From the NCBI GenBank assembly GCA_003520965.1, contig DOTU01000324.1:1-7708 (forward strand): DNA of 7,708 bases, read 5' to 3'. The notes under the pieces are model-generated. The model did not search any database and was not told the origin of the DNA. It saw only the letters and a list, made by a program, of their open reading frames with translations. This DNA comes from Candidatus Zixiibacteriota bacterium. Lineage in GTDB: Bacteria > Zixibacteria > MSB-5A5 > UBA10806. Below, in pieces: positions 1 to 6,138 of this stretch (the first letter of the stretch is position 1; each line of letters starts with the position of its first letter). The translations under genes were made by a program, and so were the position numbers.

Positions 1-270
1 GGGATTTGGAACGCCGGTAAGCTATTCAATTTCGATATCTCTTACAATGATGTCTGGAGCAACAAGGCCGGTGAATATAGAGACATGCCTGATCCGACTG
101 ATAATAACGGCAATCTAAAAGTCGATCCCAAGTTCGCGGATATCGATAGTTTCACGCTCGCGCCTGATTCGCCGGTACTCGATAAAGGCAATCCGCTGCT
201 CAGCGATCCCGACGGATCGCAATCCGATTTGGGCCTGTTCGGCGGACCAAGAGCGCGACGACCGCGTTGA
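1..270 (+). CDS. C-terminal end of a secreted right-handed beta-helix protein (5' end outside window)
   Basis: The reading frame is open from base 1 to a TGA at 268-270, giving about 89 residues with no start in view; the first ATG inside it (85) is not a credible start because the same style of sequence continues upstream. The visible part has the usual ending of pectate-lyase-like parallel beta-helix proteins: a turn with ISYNDVWSNKAG, then DPKFAD, then SPVLDKGNP, and finally a DPDGSQSDLGLFGGP block. In such families the DPxF and SPxxDxGxP motifs close the last coils, and the DPDGSxxDxGxxGGP block caps the helix. The protein is presumably exported and may bind or act on polysaccharide, but no catalytic part is visible. 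It ends in a basic tail (PRARRPR) with no recognisable sorting domain after the cap. The fold call is good; the function is unknown. Confidence 0.8.
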   Translation, partial: GIWNAGKLFNFDISYNDVWSNKAGEYRDMPDPTDNNGNLKVDPKFADIDSFTLAPDSPVLDKGNPLLSDPDGSQSDLGLFGGPRARRPR

Positions 271-325
271 AAATCAGATTTTCCTTTCGCTAATGATATT
301 GACGCTGACCACCGGGAATAAGTGG

Positions 326-354
326 TTGACGTTTTGAAATTAATTTGATATAGT
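326..354 (+). promoter_or_regulatory. sigma70-type promoter for the Nramp-Usp gene
   Basis: TTGACG at 326-331 (5 of 6 to the -35 consensus) and TATAGT at 349-354 (5 of 6 to the -10 consensus) are separated by exactly 17 bases. The predicted transcription start is about 361, giving a leader of roughly 88 nt before the ATG at 449. The sites are read directly from the sequence; use in the cell is inferred. A second, poorer -10 (TACAAT, 355-360) lacks a well-spaced -35. Confidence 0.65.
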
Positions 355-360
355 TACAAT

Positions 361-375
361 TGATAACCATTATCA
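361..375 (+). promoter_or_regulatory. Fur-type operator over the predicted +1
   Basis: TGATAACCATTATCA is a 7-1-7 inverted repeat that differs from the classical Fur-box core TGATAATnATTATCA at one position (C at 367 instead of T). It lies directly on the predicted start point of the promoter at 326-354, a position where a bound repressor would block initiation. A second, overlapping 7-1-7 palindrome (CCATTAT-C-AGAATGG, 367-381, one mismatched pair) is offset by 6 bases, the same offset seen for two Fur dimers on extended Fur boxes. The downstream gene is a metal transporter of the family that Fur and MntR commonly control. The regulator could be Fur or a manganese-sensing Fur relative; it is not in the window. 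Confidence 0.65.
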
Positions 376-448
376 GAATGGTTTATTGTTTTGTTAGATA
401 AGCATAGGATTGAATTATCATTTACTCGGGATCTGAATCAGTACGAAT

Positions 449-2356
449 ATGAGCGATAACAGCGTCAACAGACCCAGCCAGCAGCATCAGATGTCTATTG
501 ATGATGCCCACTCGTCGGTATCGGTAAAATACCGTTCTATATGGAGACGGCTTTTTGCCTTTATAGGACCGGCTTATCTGGTCAGTATCGGCTATATGGA
601 TCCGGGCAACTGGGGCACCGATATCGAGGGCGGAGCGCGTTTCGGCTACACGTTGCTCTGGGTCCTGCTCATGTCGAACCTGATGGCGGTTCTGCTGCAA
701 ACTCTTTCCGCCCGGCTGGGGATTATCACCGGCAAAGACCTGGCCCAGGCCTGCCGAGCCGAGTACAATAAAAAGATCGGTAATTTTCTCTGGGTATTGG
801 CCGAGATTGCTATTGCCGCCTGTGACCTGGCCGAGGTGTTGGGGACAGTTATCGGATTGAATCTGCTCTTTGGTCTGCCGCTTTTGTGGGGTTGCCTTGT
901 CGCCGCTTTCGATACATTCCTGCTTCTGGCCATTCAGCGATTTGGTATCAGGAAACTCGAAGGCCTAATTGTCATGATTGTCATGACGATTGGCCTGTGT
1001 ATGCTTCTCGAAGTATTTTTCTCCAAGCCATCCTGGGGTGGTATCATTCGAGGATTTGTCCCGCATATCAATAGCCAGAGCCTCTATATAGCGATAGGTA
1101 TTATCGGCGCTACGGTCATGCCGCATAATCTCTATCTGCATTCGGCCCTGGTGCAATCGCGCAATATCGAAAAGGGAATTATCAGTAAGGCCGAGGCCTG
1201 CCGTTTCAATTTTATCGATTCCGTGGTTGCCCTAAACGGGGCTTTTCTAATCAACGCCGCTATACTGATCATGGCTGCGGCAAATTTCTATTCGCGGGGG
1301 ATAGTGGTTACGGAGATTCAGCAGGCGCATTCGCTGCTCGATACTATTTTCGGTCCGGCCATTGCGCCGGTGGCTTTCGCGCTGGCGCTCCTGCTTGCCG
1401 GACAAAGCTCCACAATAACCGGAACTTTGGCCGGGCAGATCGTAATGGAGGGTTTCCTGCATCTTCAAATCAAGCCCTGGATCAGGCGCCTGGTAACCCG
1501 CTTAATAGCTTTAATTCCAGCTGTGATTGTTATTGGGTTGATGGGTGATAGCGGCAGTTACCGTCTCTTGATCTGGAGCCAGATTGTTCTGAGTATGCAG
1601 CTTCCATTTGCAATTATACCGCTTTTGCATTTCACATCAGACCGAATGAAAATGGGGGCTTTCGCCAATCGAATCTGGGTATTGATTTTGGGTTGGATTG
1701 TGGCAATACTGATTATCGCTCTCAATGTTTTATTGGTCTATCAGGAAGTCGCCGGACTACTTTCAAAGGGAGGAACCGCGTCATTGATTGGCTGGATAGT
1801 AATCGTACCGGTTATGGCGGGATGCCTGGGGGTGCTCCTTTGGATAACTTTCGCACCCTGGATTCAGGGCCGTAAAGGCTGGGTAGTGAAAAAGACGTTA
1901 ATCGATAGGATTGAGATTGTCGCTCCGGAGAAAGACCCGATCACCCATATCGGTGTGGCGCTTGATAATTCGGAGATCGATGAACTGGTTATCTCCCGGG
2001 CCATGTCTCTGGCTAAAATTCACAAAGCCGAAATTACGCTTATCCATGTGACCGATTCGCCAGGCGTGCAGGTGTATGGCGAACAGATGCATGACGAGCA
2101 TGCGCGCGATGATATCAACTATATATTCGAGATTGCGGAAATTTTGAAACGACAGGGATTCAAAGCCAGACCGATAATCCGTGCCGGAAAGCCGGCCCAG
2201 GAGATTATAAAGGTTGTCAAAGAGGAAAAGATCGATTTGCTTCTGATGGGCTCTCACGGTCACAAGTTTATCAGCGATATGCTATTCGGGGAGACGGCAT
2301 CTAATGTCCGCCATAATCTCGATATCCCAATTATGGTTGTCAAACCACCGAAATAA
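449..2356 (+). CDS. mntH: Nramp/MntH divalent metal transporter with C-terminal UspA domain
   Basis: This is a 635-residue inner-membrane transporter expected to import Mn2+ and/or Fe2+ with protons. The Nramp part (about 30-470) shows the unwound TM1 motif DPGNW (D51, N54), the TM6 motif ATVMPHN (A221, M224, H226), and the family signature GQSSTITGTLAGQ at 318-330 followed by VMEGF. M224 matches the metal-binding methionine of true transition-metal Nramps rather than the Mg2+-type relatives. I count about 12 hydrophobic segments, the last at 446-470, so the C-terminus should be cytoplasmic. Residues about 498-635 form a UspA domain with the nucleotide-binding Asp (VALD506) and G601-2x-G604-9x-G614. 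The residue after G614 is Glu where Ser/Thr is usual. The ATG at 449 has no good Shine-Dalgarno (CGGGA lies 17 nt away); an in-frame ATG at 491 is possible. The gene symbol is by family only; substrate is not shown. Confidence 0.93.
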   Translation: MSDNSVNRPSQQHQMSIDDAHSSVSVKYRSIWRRLFAFIGPAYLVSIGYMDPGNWGTDIEGGARFGYTLLWVLLMSNLMAVLLQTLSARLGIITGKDLAQACRAEYNKKIGNFLWVLAEIAIAACDLAEVLGTVIGLNLLFGLPLLWGCLVAAFDTFLLLAIQRFGIRKLEGLIVMIVMTIGLCMLLEVFFSKPSWGGIIRGFVPHINSQSLYIAIGIIGATVMPHNLYLHSALVQSRNIEKGIISKAEACRFNFIDSVVALNGAFLINAAILIMAAANFYSRGIVVTEIQQAHSLLDTIFGPAIAPVAFALALLLAGQSSTITGTLAGQIVMEGFLHLQIKPWIRRLVTRLIALIPAVIVIGLMGDSGSYRLLIWSQIVLSMQLPFAIIPLLHFTSDRMKMGAFANRIWVLILGWIVAILIIALNVLLVYQEVAGLLSKGGTASLIGWIVIVPVMAGCLGVLLWITFAPWIQGRKGWVVKKTLIDRIEIVAPEKDPITHIGVALDNSEIDELVISRAMSLAKIHKAEITLIHVTDSPGVQVYGEQMHDEHARDDINYIFEIAEILKRQGFKARPIIRAGKPAQEIIKVVKEEKIDLLLMGSHGHKFISDMLFGETASNVRHNLDIPIMVVKPPK

Positions 2357-2369
2357 TAGATAAATGAGC

Positions 2370-2413
2370 TATTGCGAGTCCCCGTCGATTCGACTGGGAC
2401 GAAGTAATCCCCT
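2370..2413. repeat. imperfect palindromic intergenic element (ATTGCGAG...GAAGTAAT type)
   Basis: The core GTCCC-c-GTCG-att-CGAC-t-GGGAC (2378-2400) forms a 9-bp stem with one mismatch and a 3-base loop. It is flanked by ATTGCGAG (2371-2378) and GAAGTAAT (2401-2408), whose outer ends also nearly complement each other. The flanks resemble the ATTGCGAG...GAAGCAATC dispersed palindromes known from many bacterial genomes. No T-run follows on either strand, so it is a poor intrinsic terminator. With one copy in the window, its repeat nature is inferred. Confidence 0.45.
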
Positions 2414-2421
2414 ATCATAAA

Positions 2422-2449
2422 GCGTCTCTAATAAAATGAGGCGCCTCAT
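2422..2449 (-). terminator. possible intrinsic terminator at the end of the minus-strand operon
   Basis: The 14-base perfect palindrome ATGAGGCGCCTCAT (2436-2449) includes the TGA stop of the small minus-strand gene and, read on the minus strand, is followed by TTTATTA. An alternative pairing GCGTCTC (2422-2428) with GAGGCGC (2438-2444) is also possible. The stem is short (5 bp around a GCGC loop) and the T-run is broken, so this is a weak call. Confidence 0.35.
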
Positions 2450-2739
2450 ATTTTCACCATCTTCTCTACCGAGGCCTTGACCTCGCCCGCAATCTCATCA
2501 AACTCATCTTTGGTGAAAGCTTGAATAGCGTTCAAGCGACGAACCAAATCCTTATTATTATTCACCCAACGCGCTATACAAACTCCTTGCTGAAAAGCCA
2601 GCGTATATAGAAACTGACTGAGCAGCGGCCCCATTGGCTTACCGCCAACGATTTTGGATATGTTCTCGGCGGCTTTGTTGACAGTATCGAGATACAACTG
2701 CCAGGAGTTTTCAGGAATGCTTTGTTTCTGTTTGGTCAA
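2446..2739 (-). CDS. small hypothetical protein downstream of the DUF2723 gene
   Basis: This is a 97-residue protein that I do not recognise. It starts with TTG at 2739. No ATG or GTG start fits: an in-frame TAA lies shortly upstream, and the first internal ATG is past residue 30. GGA sits 6 nt before the TTG, which supports it. The protein has no signal peptide and no membrane segment. It looks mainly alpha-helical, with a hydrophobic middle (about PLLSQFLYTLAFQQGVCIARWV, residues 38-59) and a charged C-terminal helix (DEFDEIAGEVKASVEKMVKI). It begins 16 nt after the stop of the 682-residue membrane protein on the same strand, so the two are probably co-transcribed. A cytoplasmic accessory or unrelated passenger are both possible. 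That it is a real gene is supported by operon spacing and balanced protein-like composition; its function is unknown. Confidence 0.65.
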   Translation of the reverse strand: MTKQKQSIPENSWQLYLDTVNKAAENISKIVGGKPMGPLLSQFLYTLAFQQGVCIARWVNNNKDLVRRLNAIQAFTKDEFDEIAGEVKASVEKMVKI

Positions 2740-2755
2740 TTGATATCCAGATTAA

Positions 2756-4804
2756 TTATTTGCACGCATTGTCCAGGGCACCCATTAACTGTGCAGGCGG
2801 TTGAAGGTCTGGAAGTGAAATCGATTTGCGCAAATGATCCATCGTGCTCCTGCAGCCTACTGAATCCCCGGAGCTATATTGCATGGATGAGAGAGTTATA
2901 AATGCGCTGCAATAGTTCCAGGCAATCCATTTGGTGGGATCATCTTTGGGAACCGAACTATCTGCATATCCTCGGTATTTATATACATCTACAAGTTTCT
3001 TTCGAAGCAAACCGATATCGATGGCATCGGATTTCACAGGCACCAGCCGCCAGTATAACCCCTCTAAACGCAAATTGGACATCAACCATTGAAGAGTATT
3101 CTGTGGCATCATGCTGGAAAAGTATATCGGGCGACGCCAATTATTCGCCTGTATCGTTTTTAGGATCATCTGGTCTTGAACCAATACATACTTGCCTTGT
3201 AATGTTGGAGGCACAACCAGATTAACAGTATTGGGCAAAATTGTTTCGGATGGAAACTCGAAACTTTCACGAGTAACATTAACCGGCAGCGAGATTGTTG
3301 TATCGTTCCAGGGGATAGGGGATAGAGAGGCTATCTCTTTTTCGTTCATACGAACCGGGAATTCCTTGTCTTTTTCAAGTATCTGTTTGATAAACCAGGG
3401 GGTATTCATAAGGCTTAAATTGCAAATAGTGACATCGGGGCGCATCTTCTCAGCTGCTTGAAGACACCATAATGGATAGGTATCGATATCGGCCTGTGTA
3501 AATATAATCGCCCCCTGCGCAAGGCCGTTGAGAAAGTTCCTGGCTGTATCATAAGCAAAATATGATTTTGAACCGTCGACCTTAGGGTAATTATTAAACG
3601 CCGCCTGGATTGGCAGCAAAGTTATCAATATCAAAGCAATCGTTCCGGCGACAATATGAATCCGGGCCTTGAGATTGAAAAGCATATATAGAATAACCCC
3701 CGCCCCATAAGCGATGAATATAGAGAAAATTACAAATGACGGCATATAATGCCTATCGATGGAGCGAAAGAAATTCTGGGGAAGGTTGAAATAAAGGATC
3801 GCTCCGAGGCTGGAAAATAGAAATAGCACAGATAATCCAAGCCCGAGTTTCCAGTTTTTTCTATAGAGCATTATCAGACCGGCCAACCCCAGTAATAACG
3901 GCAGAAAGCCCAAATAGGCCCAGTTGCTGTTGGCGAAATTGCTTCCAAATACCTTGATATAATCGATTATCTGCACACTTAGAAACGGCGCCTTGCGCGG
4001 GAATATGTTGATCAGCCAACCTCCGCCGTACTGTTTCACTGTGATATAATCCCAGAACCTCGAAAGTGAACTGGGATCATTAAAATTGATGAACGGCTGC
4101 CCGGCTGCCATCGGTATGATGATTAACTGCATTGCTAATCCGAGCGCCAGGCCGATAACAGCGTATATCCAATTCTTTGCAGAGATGAAAGCTCTTGGAT
4201 GGAAGATTAATATCCAAATCAGAAATGACGGAAACAATAGCAGGTTGGTTCTATGAATGCTGAAATCCAACCCGAAAAGAAGAGTAATCAAGCCCAGCCA
4301 AAGATGAGCATTACTATCAGACGAATGCCGCTGCCAGGCCAGCATGGCCAGAAGGATAAGAGCGGTCATCAACGCTGTTGTTATATACGGCGTAAACCTG
4401 ATAGCGTAATACCAGGTGGTAATCGAAACCCCAAACATGAGAGCGCCGAGAAACGCGCCGAATTTCGCTGTGCCGGAAATCCTTATCCCCTCGGTTTGAT
4501 AGTACAACCGAAAGGCAATAAACCCGACAAGATAGACGGTTATTGCGGCTATCAACGCCGCCAGCAGGTTCAGGGTAAAGAATTTATCAAGACCAAGAGG
4601 GACTCTCGTGGCTATCCATCCTAATATGACTGTCAGCAGCGATCCCGGCGGATGGGGTACGCCAAGAGTTAACGATGCCAGCGAGTATTCCGAGCTATCC
4701 CACCAGGTGAATGTCCTGAAACAGGTAAGCCAGTAAAAAACAAACGAGATGAGAGCCGAAAGTATCAGGAGTTTCGAAAATCTGGATTCTTCAGAGGCGT
4801 TCAT
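2756..4804 (-). CDS. DUF2723 (TMEM260-like) multi-pass membrane protein, putative glycosyltransferase
   Basis: This 682-residue membrane protein matches the DUF2723 family. Members related to animal TMEM260 are lipid-linked-sugar-dependent O-mannosyltransferases; the bacterial substrates are mostly unknown. Family marks are the first-loop WDSSE (35-39) and LGVPHPPG (47-54), IHRTN (183-187), RHYMP (351-355), DTYPLW (441-446), RPDVTICNLSLMNTPWFI (455-472), NWRRPIYF (555-562) and LEGLYWRLVP (580-589). About ten to twelve hydrophobic helices fill residues 10-405, and a soluble, presumably periplasmic, domain follows. The tail (about 610-682) is Cys-containing and less conserved-looking. I place the start at ATG 4804 because GGAGG (4809-4813) sits 4 nt upstream; an in-frame ATG at 4819 would add five residues but contains that Shine-Dalgarno inside its coding sequence and has none of its own. 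The small gene at 2446-2739 follows in the same operon. Confidence 0.9.
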   Translation of the reverse strand: MNASEESRFSKLLILSALISFVFYWLTCFRTFTWWDSSEYSLASLTLGVPHPPGSLLTVILGWIATRVPLGLDKFFTLNLLAALIAAITVYLVGFIAFRLYYQTEGIRISGTAKFGAFLGALMFGVSITTWYYAIRFTPYITTALMTALILLAMLAWQRHSSDSNAHLWLGLITLLFGLDFSIHRTNLLLFPSFLIWILIFHPRAFISAKNWIYAVIGLALGLAMQLIIIPMAAGQPFINFNDPSSLSRFWDYITVKQYGGGWLINIFPRKAPFLSVQIIDYIKVFGSNFANSNWAYLGFLPLLLGLAGLIMLYRKNWKLGLGLSVLFLFSSLGAILYFNLPQNFFRSIDRHYMPSFVIFSIFIAYGAGVILYMLFNLKARIHIVAGTIALILITLLPIQAAFNNYPKVDGSKSYFAYDTARNFLNGLAQGAIIFTQADIDTYPLWCLQAAEKMRPDVTICNLSLMNTPWFIKQILEKDKEFPVRMNEKEIASLSPIPWNDTTISLPVNVTRESFEFPSETILPNTVNLVVPPTLQGKYVLVQDQMILKTIQANNWRRPIYFSSMMPQNTLQWLMSNLRLEGLYWRLVPVKSDAIDIGLLRKKLVDVYKYRGYADSSVPKDDPTKWIAWNYCSAFITLSSMQYSSGDSVGCRSTMDHLRKSISLPDLQPPAQLMGALDNACK

Positions 4805-4808
4805 ATTT

Positions 4809-4813
4809 CCTCC
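4809..4813 (-). promoter_or_regulatory. ribosome binding site deciding the DUF2723 start
   Basis: Read on the minus strand, GGAGG is followed by AAAT and the ATG at 4804. This favours 4804 over the ATG at 4819, which has only an AT-rich stretch before it. Confidence 0.7.
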
Positions 4814-4819
4814 AGCCAT

Positions 4820-5037
4820 AAATTTAGCCGTATCAGTATGATGAAACCTAAATTCTGAGATGATGATATTATGTTATGGAAATCAATTCAAGATAAATAT
4901 CTGTCAATAGTAATTCATATCTCTTATGGAAATTAAACTATAAATAGGAGGATTTGATAAAGGGGCTTGAACTTTTTAAGGTGTATCTGTAAAGGCATAT
5001 TTTATCGTGCCTGCTATATATATATCTAATAATCATG
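4820..5037. other. AT-rich non-coding stretch upstream of the DUF2723 operon
   Basis: No convincing gene is seen here. The stretch is clearly more AT-rich than its neighbours and should contain the promoter for the minus-strand operon. A perfect minus-strand TTGACA lies at 4902-4907, but I find no good -10 at 16-18 bases. On the plus strand AGGAGG (4946-4951) precedes a short TTG frame. A run of alternating TA lies near 5015-5026. Confidence 0.5.
4946..4992 (+). pseudogene. possible remnant start of a gene (Shine-Dalgarno plus 12 codons)
   Basis: A strong AGGAGG at 4946-4951 is followed after 2 bases by TTG (4954) and the frame (M)IKGLELFKVYL, stopping at TAA 4990-4992. The N-terminus resembles the opening of AbiEii/nucleotidyltransferase-like proteins as I remember them (MIKGLELF...). 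The rest of such a gene is absent from the three plus frames that follow. It could be a decayed fragment or chance. The Shine-Dalgarno spacing is short. Confidence 0.2.
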
Positions 5038-5071
5038 AATGTAGGGGCGTATCGCAATACGCCCCTACATT
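5038..5071. repeat. perfect 15-bp inverted repeat hairpin (GTAGGGGCG...CGCCCCTAC type)
   Basis: AATGTAGGGGCGTAT (5038-5052) and ATACGCCCCTACATT (5057-5071) are exact reverse complements around the loop CGCA. The GTAGGGGCG...CGCCCCTAC form is a dispersed palindrome seen in intergenic regions of many unrelated bacteria. It lies beyond the 3' end of the secreted-protein gene and upstream of the DUF2723 operon, within otherwise AT-rich DNA. No T-run follows on either strand, so I call it a repeat element rather than an intrinsic terminator, although such a stable stem could stop or protect transcripts. Confidence 0.75.
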
Positions 5072-5111
5072 AAGAGACGGTGCAATTCTTGTGAATCAAT
5101 TCGTAGCTTAG

Positions 5112-5123
5112 GTCGCAGGCGAC
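5112..5123. repeat. small GC-rich hairpin after the secreted-protein gene
   Basis: GTCGC-AG-GCGAC lies 11 nt downstream (minus sense) of the stop at 5135, inside a GC-rich patch (about 5100-5130) that contrasts with its AT-rich surroundings. It may be part of a second dispersed repeat or a weak stop signal; there is no T-run. Confidence 0.3.
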
Positions 5124-5134
5124 TCGCGGGGAAT

Positions 5135-6118
5135 CTATTTTTCAATCCACCCTGAACCTGATTTGGTAATAATCAATTCAAAAAATCCATCGAATTCCTG
5201 AGTGGCATAAATATACTCGGGAATTCCATTGGCATCAAGGTCAAAACCAAATCCGAACCAATTGGTATCATGCCCCGTTTCTATTACCTCTTCAATTTTC
5301 CAATCATTGCCAAACTTTGTAGCTAAATAAAGATTGGCATAATCACCATTATCGTCCAAACCTAAATTGCAGGTCATAAAAATAAAAATTGTATCTGATG
5401 GCGCTTGCTCATTATTGTTGCCGTAGGCATTTATATGGTATTGGCATGGTTCACCATAATAATTATGCTCAACTGTTTTCCAGGAATTACCAAAAATGTT
5501 GCTCACTTTTTGAATCATATTTGGGTAATTTGAATCATTGAGCTTAATATTATGAAAACCATAGATTGGTCCGTTATAGAAATGCCCTTTCCTGAAAATC
5601 AATAGAATATCAATTAATTTAGGCGGTTCCGCTAGTTTTTCATTTGGCAGGAGAATACAATATGGGTGATGGGATAGCATCGTATAACCCATTCCGATAG
5701 CAGTGATCGTTGCCTTAAATCTGCCATTCGAACCAACAACCATCACCGTGTCGCCAACTCTATCCTTTATATAAGTATCGATAAAACTATCTGAGAATGC
5801 ATAAAAGAAGTCCTTGCTCATATGCAAGCTATCCGTGTAACTTCTTTCATCCGGCCAATAATGCCTCGATTGCATCATATAATCCATATCTATAAACCGC
5901 GGGTAACAGATATAAACATATCCCACGATTTCGATACCAGGCCCGCCTATTGTACGAACAGTATCCTTTCCATCGAGAGCCGTTTGAACCTCAAAACAAC
6001 TTCCGGTGGTAAAGGTATTGTCAGTAAAAAGTGTGTCATCCTCAATCTTATTTTGAGCGCATATTATAGAAAATGGTACAAAGCAACTTATTAAGAAACA
6101 CCGTAAGGTTAAAACCAT
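5135..6118 (-). CDS. secreted protein of unknown function with FG-GAP-like C-terminal repeats
   Basis: This is a 327-residue protein. I chose ATG 6118 because GGGAG (6124-6128) lies 5 nt upstream; the in-frame TTG at 6130 would place that site inside the coding sequence. Residues 1-21 form a signal peptide (MVLTLRCFLI...FSIICAQ). Cys20 is preceded by Ile, so it is not a good lipobox, and cleavage after Ala21 is more likely. The middle has no family that I recognise. The C-terminal part repeats a short motif, FGNSWKTVEH (209-218), FGNDWKIEEV (269-278) and SGSGWIEK (320-327), spaced about 50-60 residues. GFDLDANGIPEYIY (291-304) has a DxDxNG calcium-loop pattern like that of FG-GAP/VCBS propeller blades. 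This suggests a beta-propeller-like extracellular domain. The gene is more AT-rich than guaA, begins 20 nt after the guaA stop on the same strand, and may be read through from it. Role unknown. Confidence 0.8.
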   Translation of the reverse strand: MVLTLRCFLISCFVPFSIICAQNKIEDDTLFTDNTFTTGSCFEVQTALDGKDTVRTIGGPGIEIVGYVYICYPRFIDMDYMMQSRHYWPDERSYTDSLHMSKDFFYAFSDSFIDTYIKDRVGDTVMVVGSNGRFKATITAIGMGYTMLSHHPYCILLPNEKLAEPPKLIDILLIFRKGHFYNGPIYGFHNIKLNDSNYPNMIQKVSNIFGNSWKTVEHNYYGEPCQYHINAYGNNNEQAPSDTIFIFMTCNLGLDDNGDYANLYLATKFGNDWKIEEVIETGHDTNWFGFGFDLDANGIPEYIYATQEFDGFFELIITKSGSGWIEK

Positions 6119-6138
6119 TTGGGCTCCCAATCTTTACA

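Noticed and set aside
270..282. AAAATC-A-GATTTT inverted repeat just after the beta-helix gene as a terminator
   Set aside because: It is a short AT-only stem with a one-base loop and no following T-run beyond its own arm.
361..448. A manganese (yybP-ykoY) riboswitch in the leader of the Nramp gene
   Set aside because: The roughly 88-nt leader is AT-rich and lacks paired conserved loop segments of that riboswitch class or a clear terminator hairpin.
2378..2400. tRNA T-arm-like GTCGATTCGAC sequence
   Set aside because: The surrounding bases do not form acceptor, D or anticodon arms; the stem is explained by the palindromic element.
4253..4624. A 123-codon plus-strand open frame
   Set aside because: It is the antisense shadow of the membrane-helix region of the DUF2723 gene, with low-complexity Lys/Gln/Arg/Pro-rich content.
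4902..4907. Minus-strand TTGACA as the -35 of the DUF2723 operon
   Set aside because: No acceptable -10 lies at 16-18 bases; better -10-like sequences downstream are spaced wrongly.
4871..4936. A 21-codon plus-strand frame just ahead of the AGGAGG, considered as an antitoxin remnant
   Set aside because: It has no Shine-Dalgarno, and the peptide looks like random AT-rich translation.
6056..6064. A lipoprotein box at Cys20 of the secreted protein
   Set aside because: The residue before Cys is Ile, not Gly/Ala/Ser, so lipidation is unlikely by the standard pattern.
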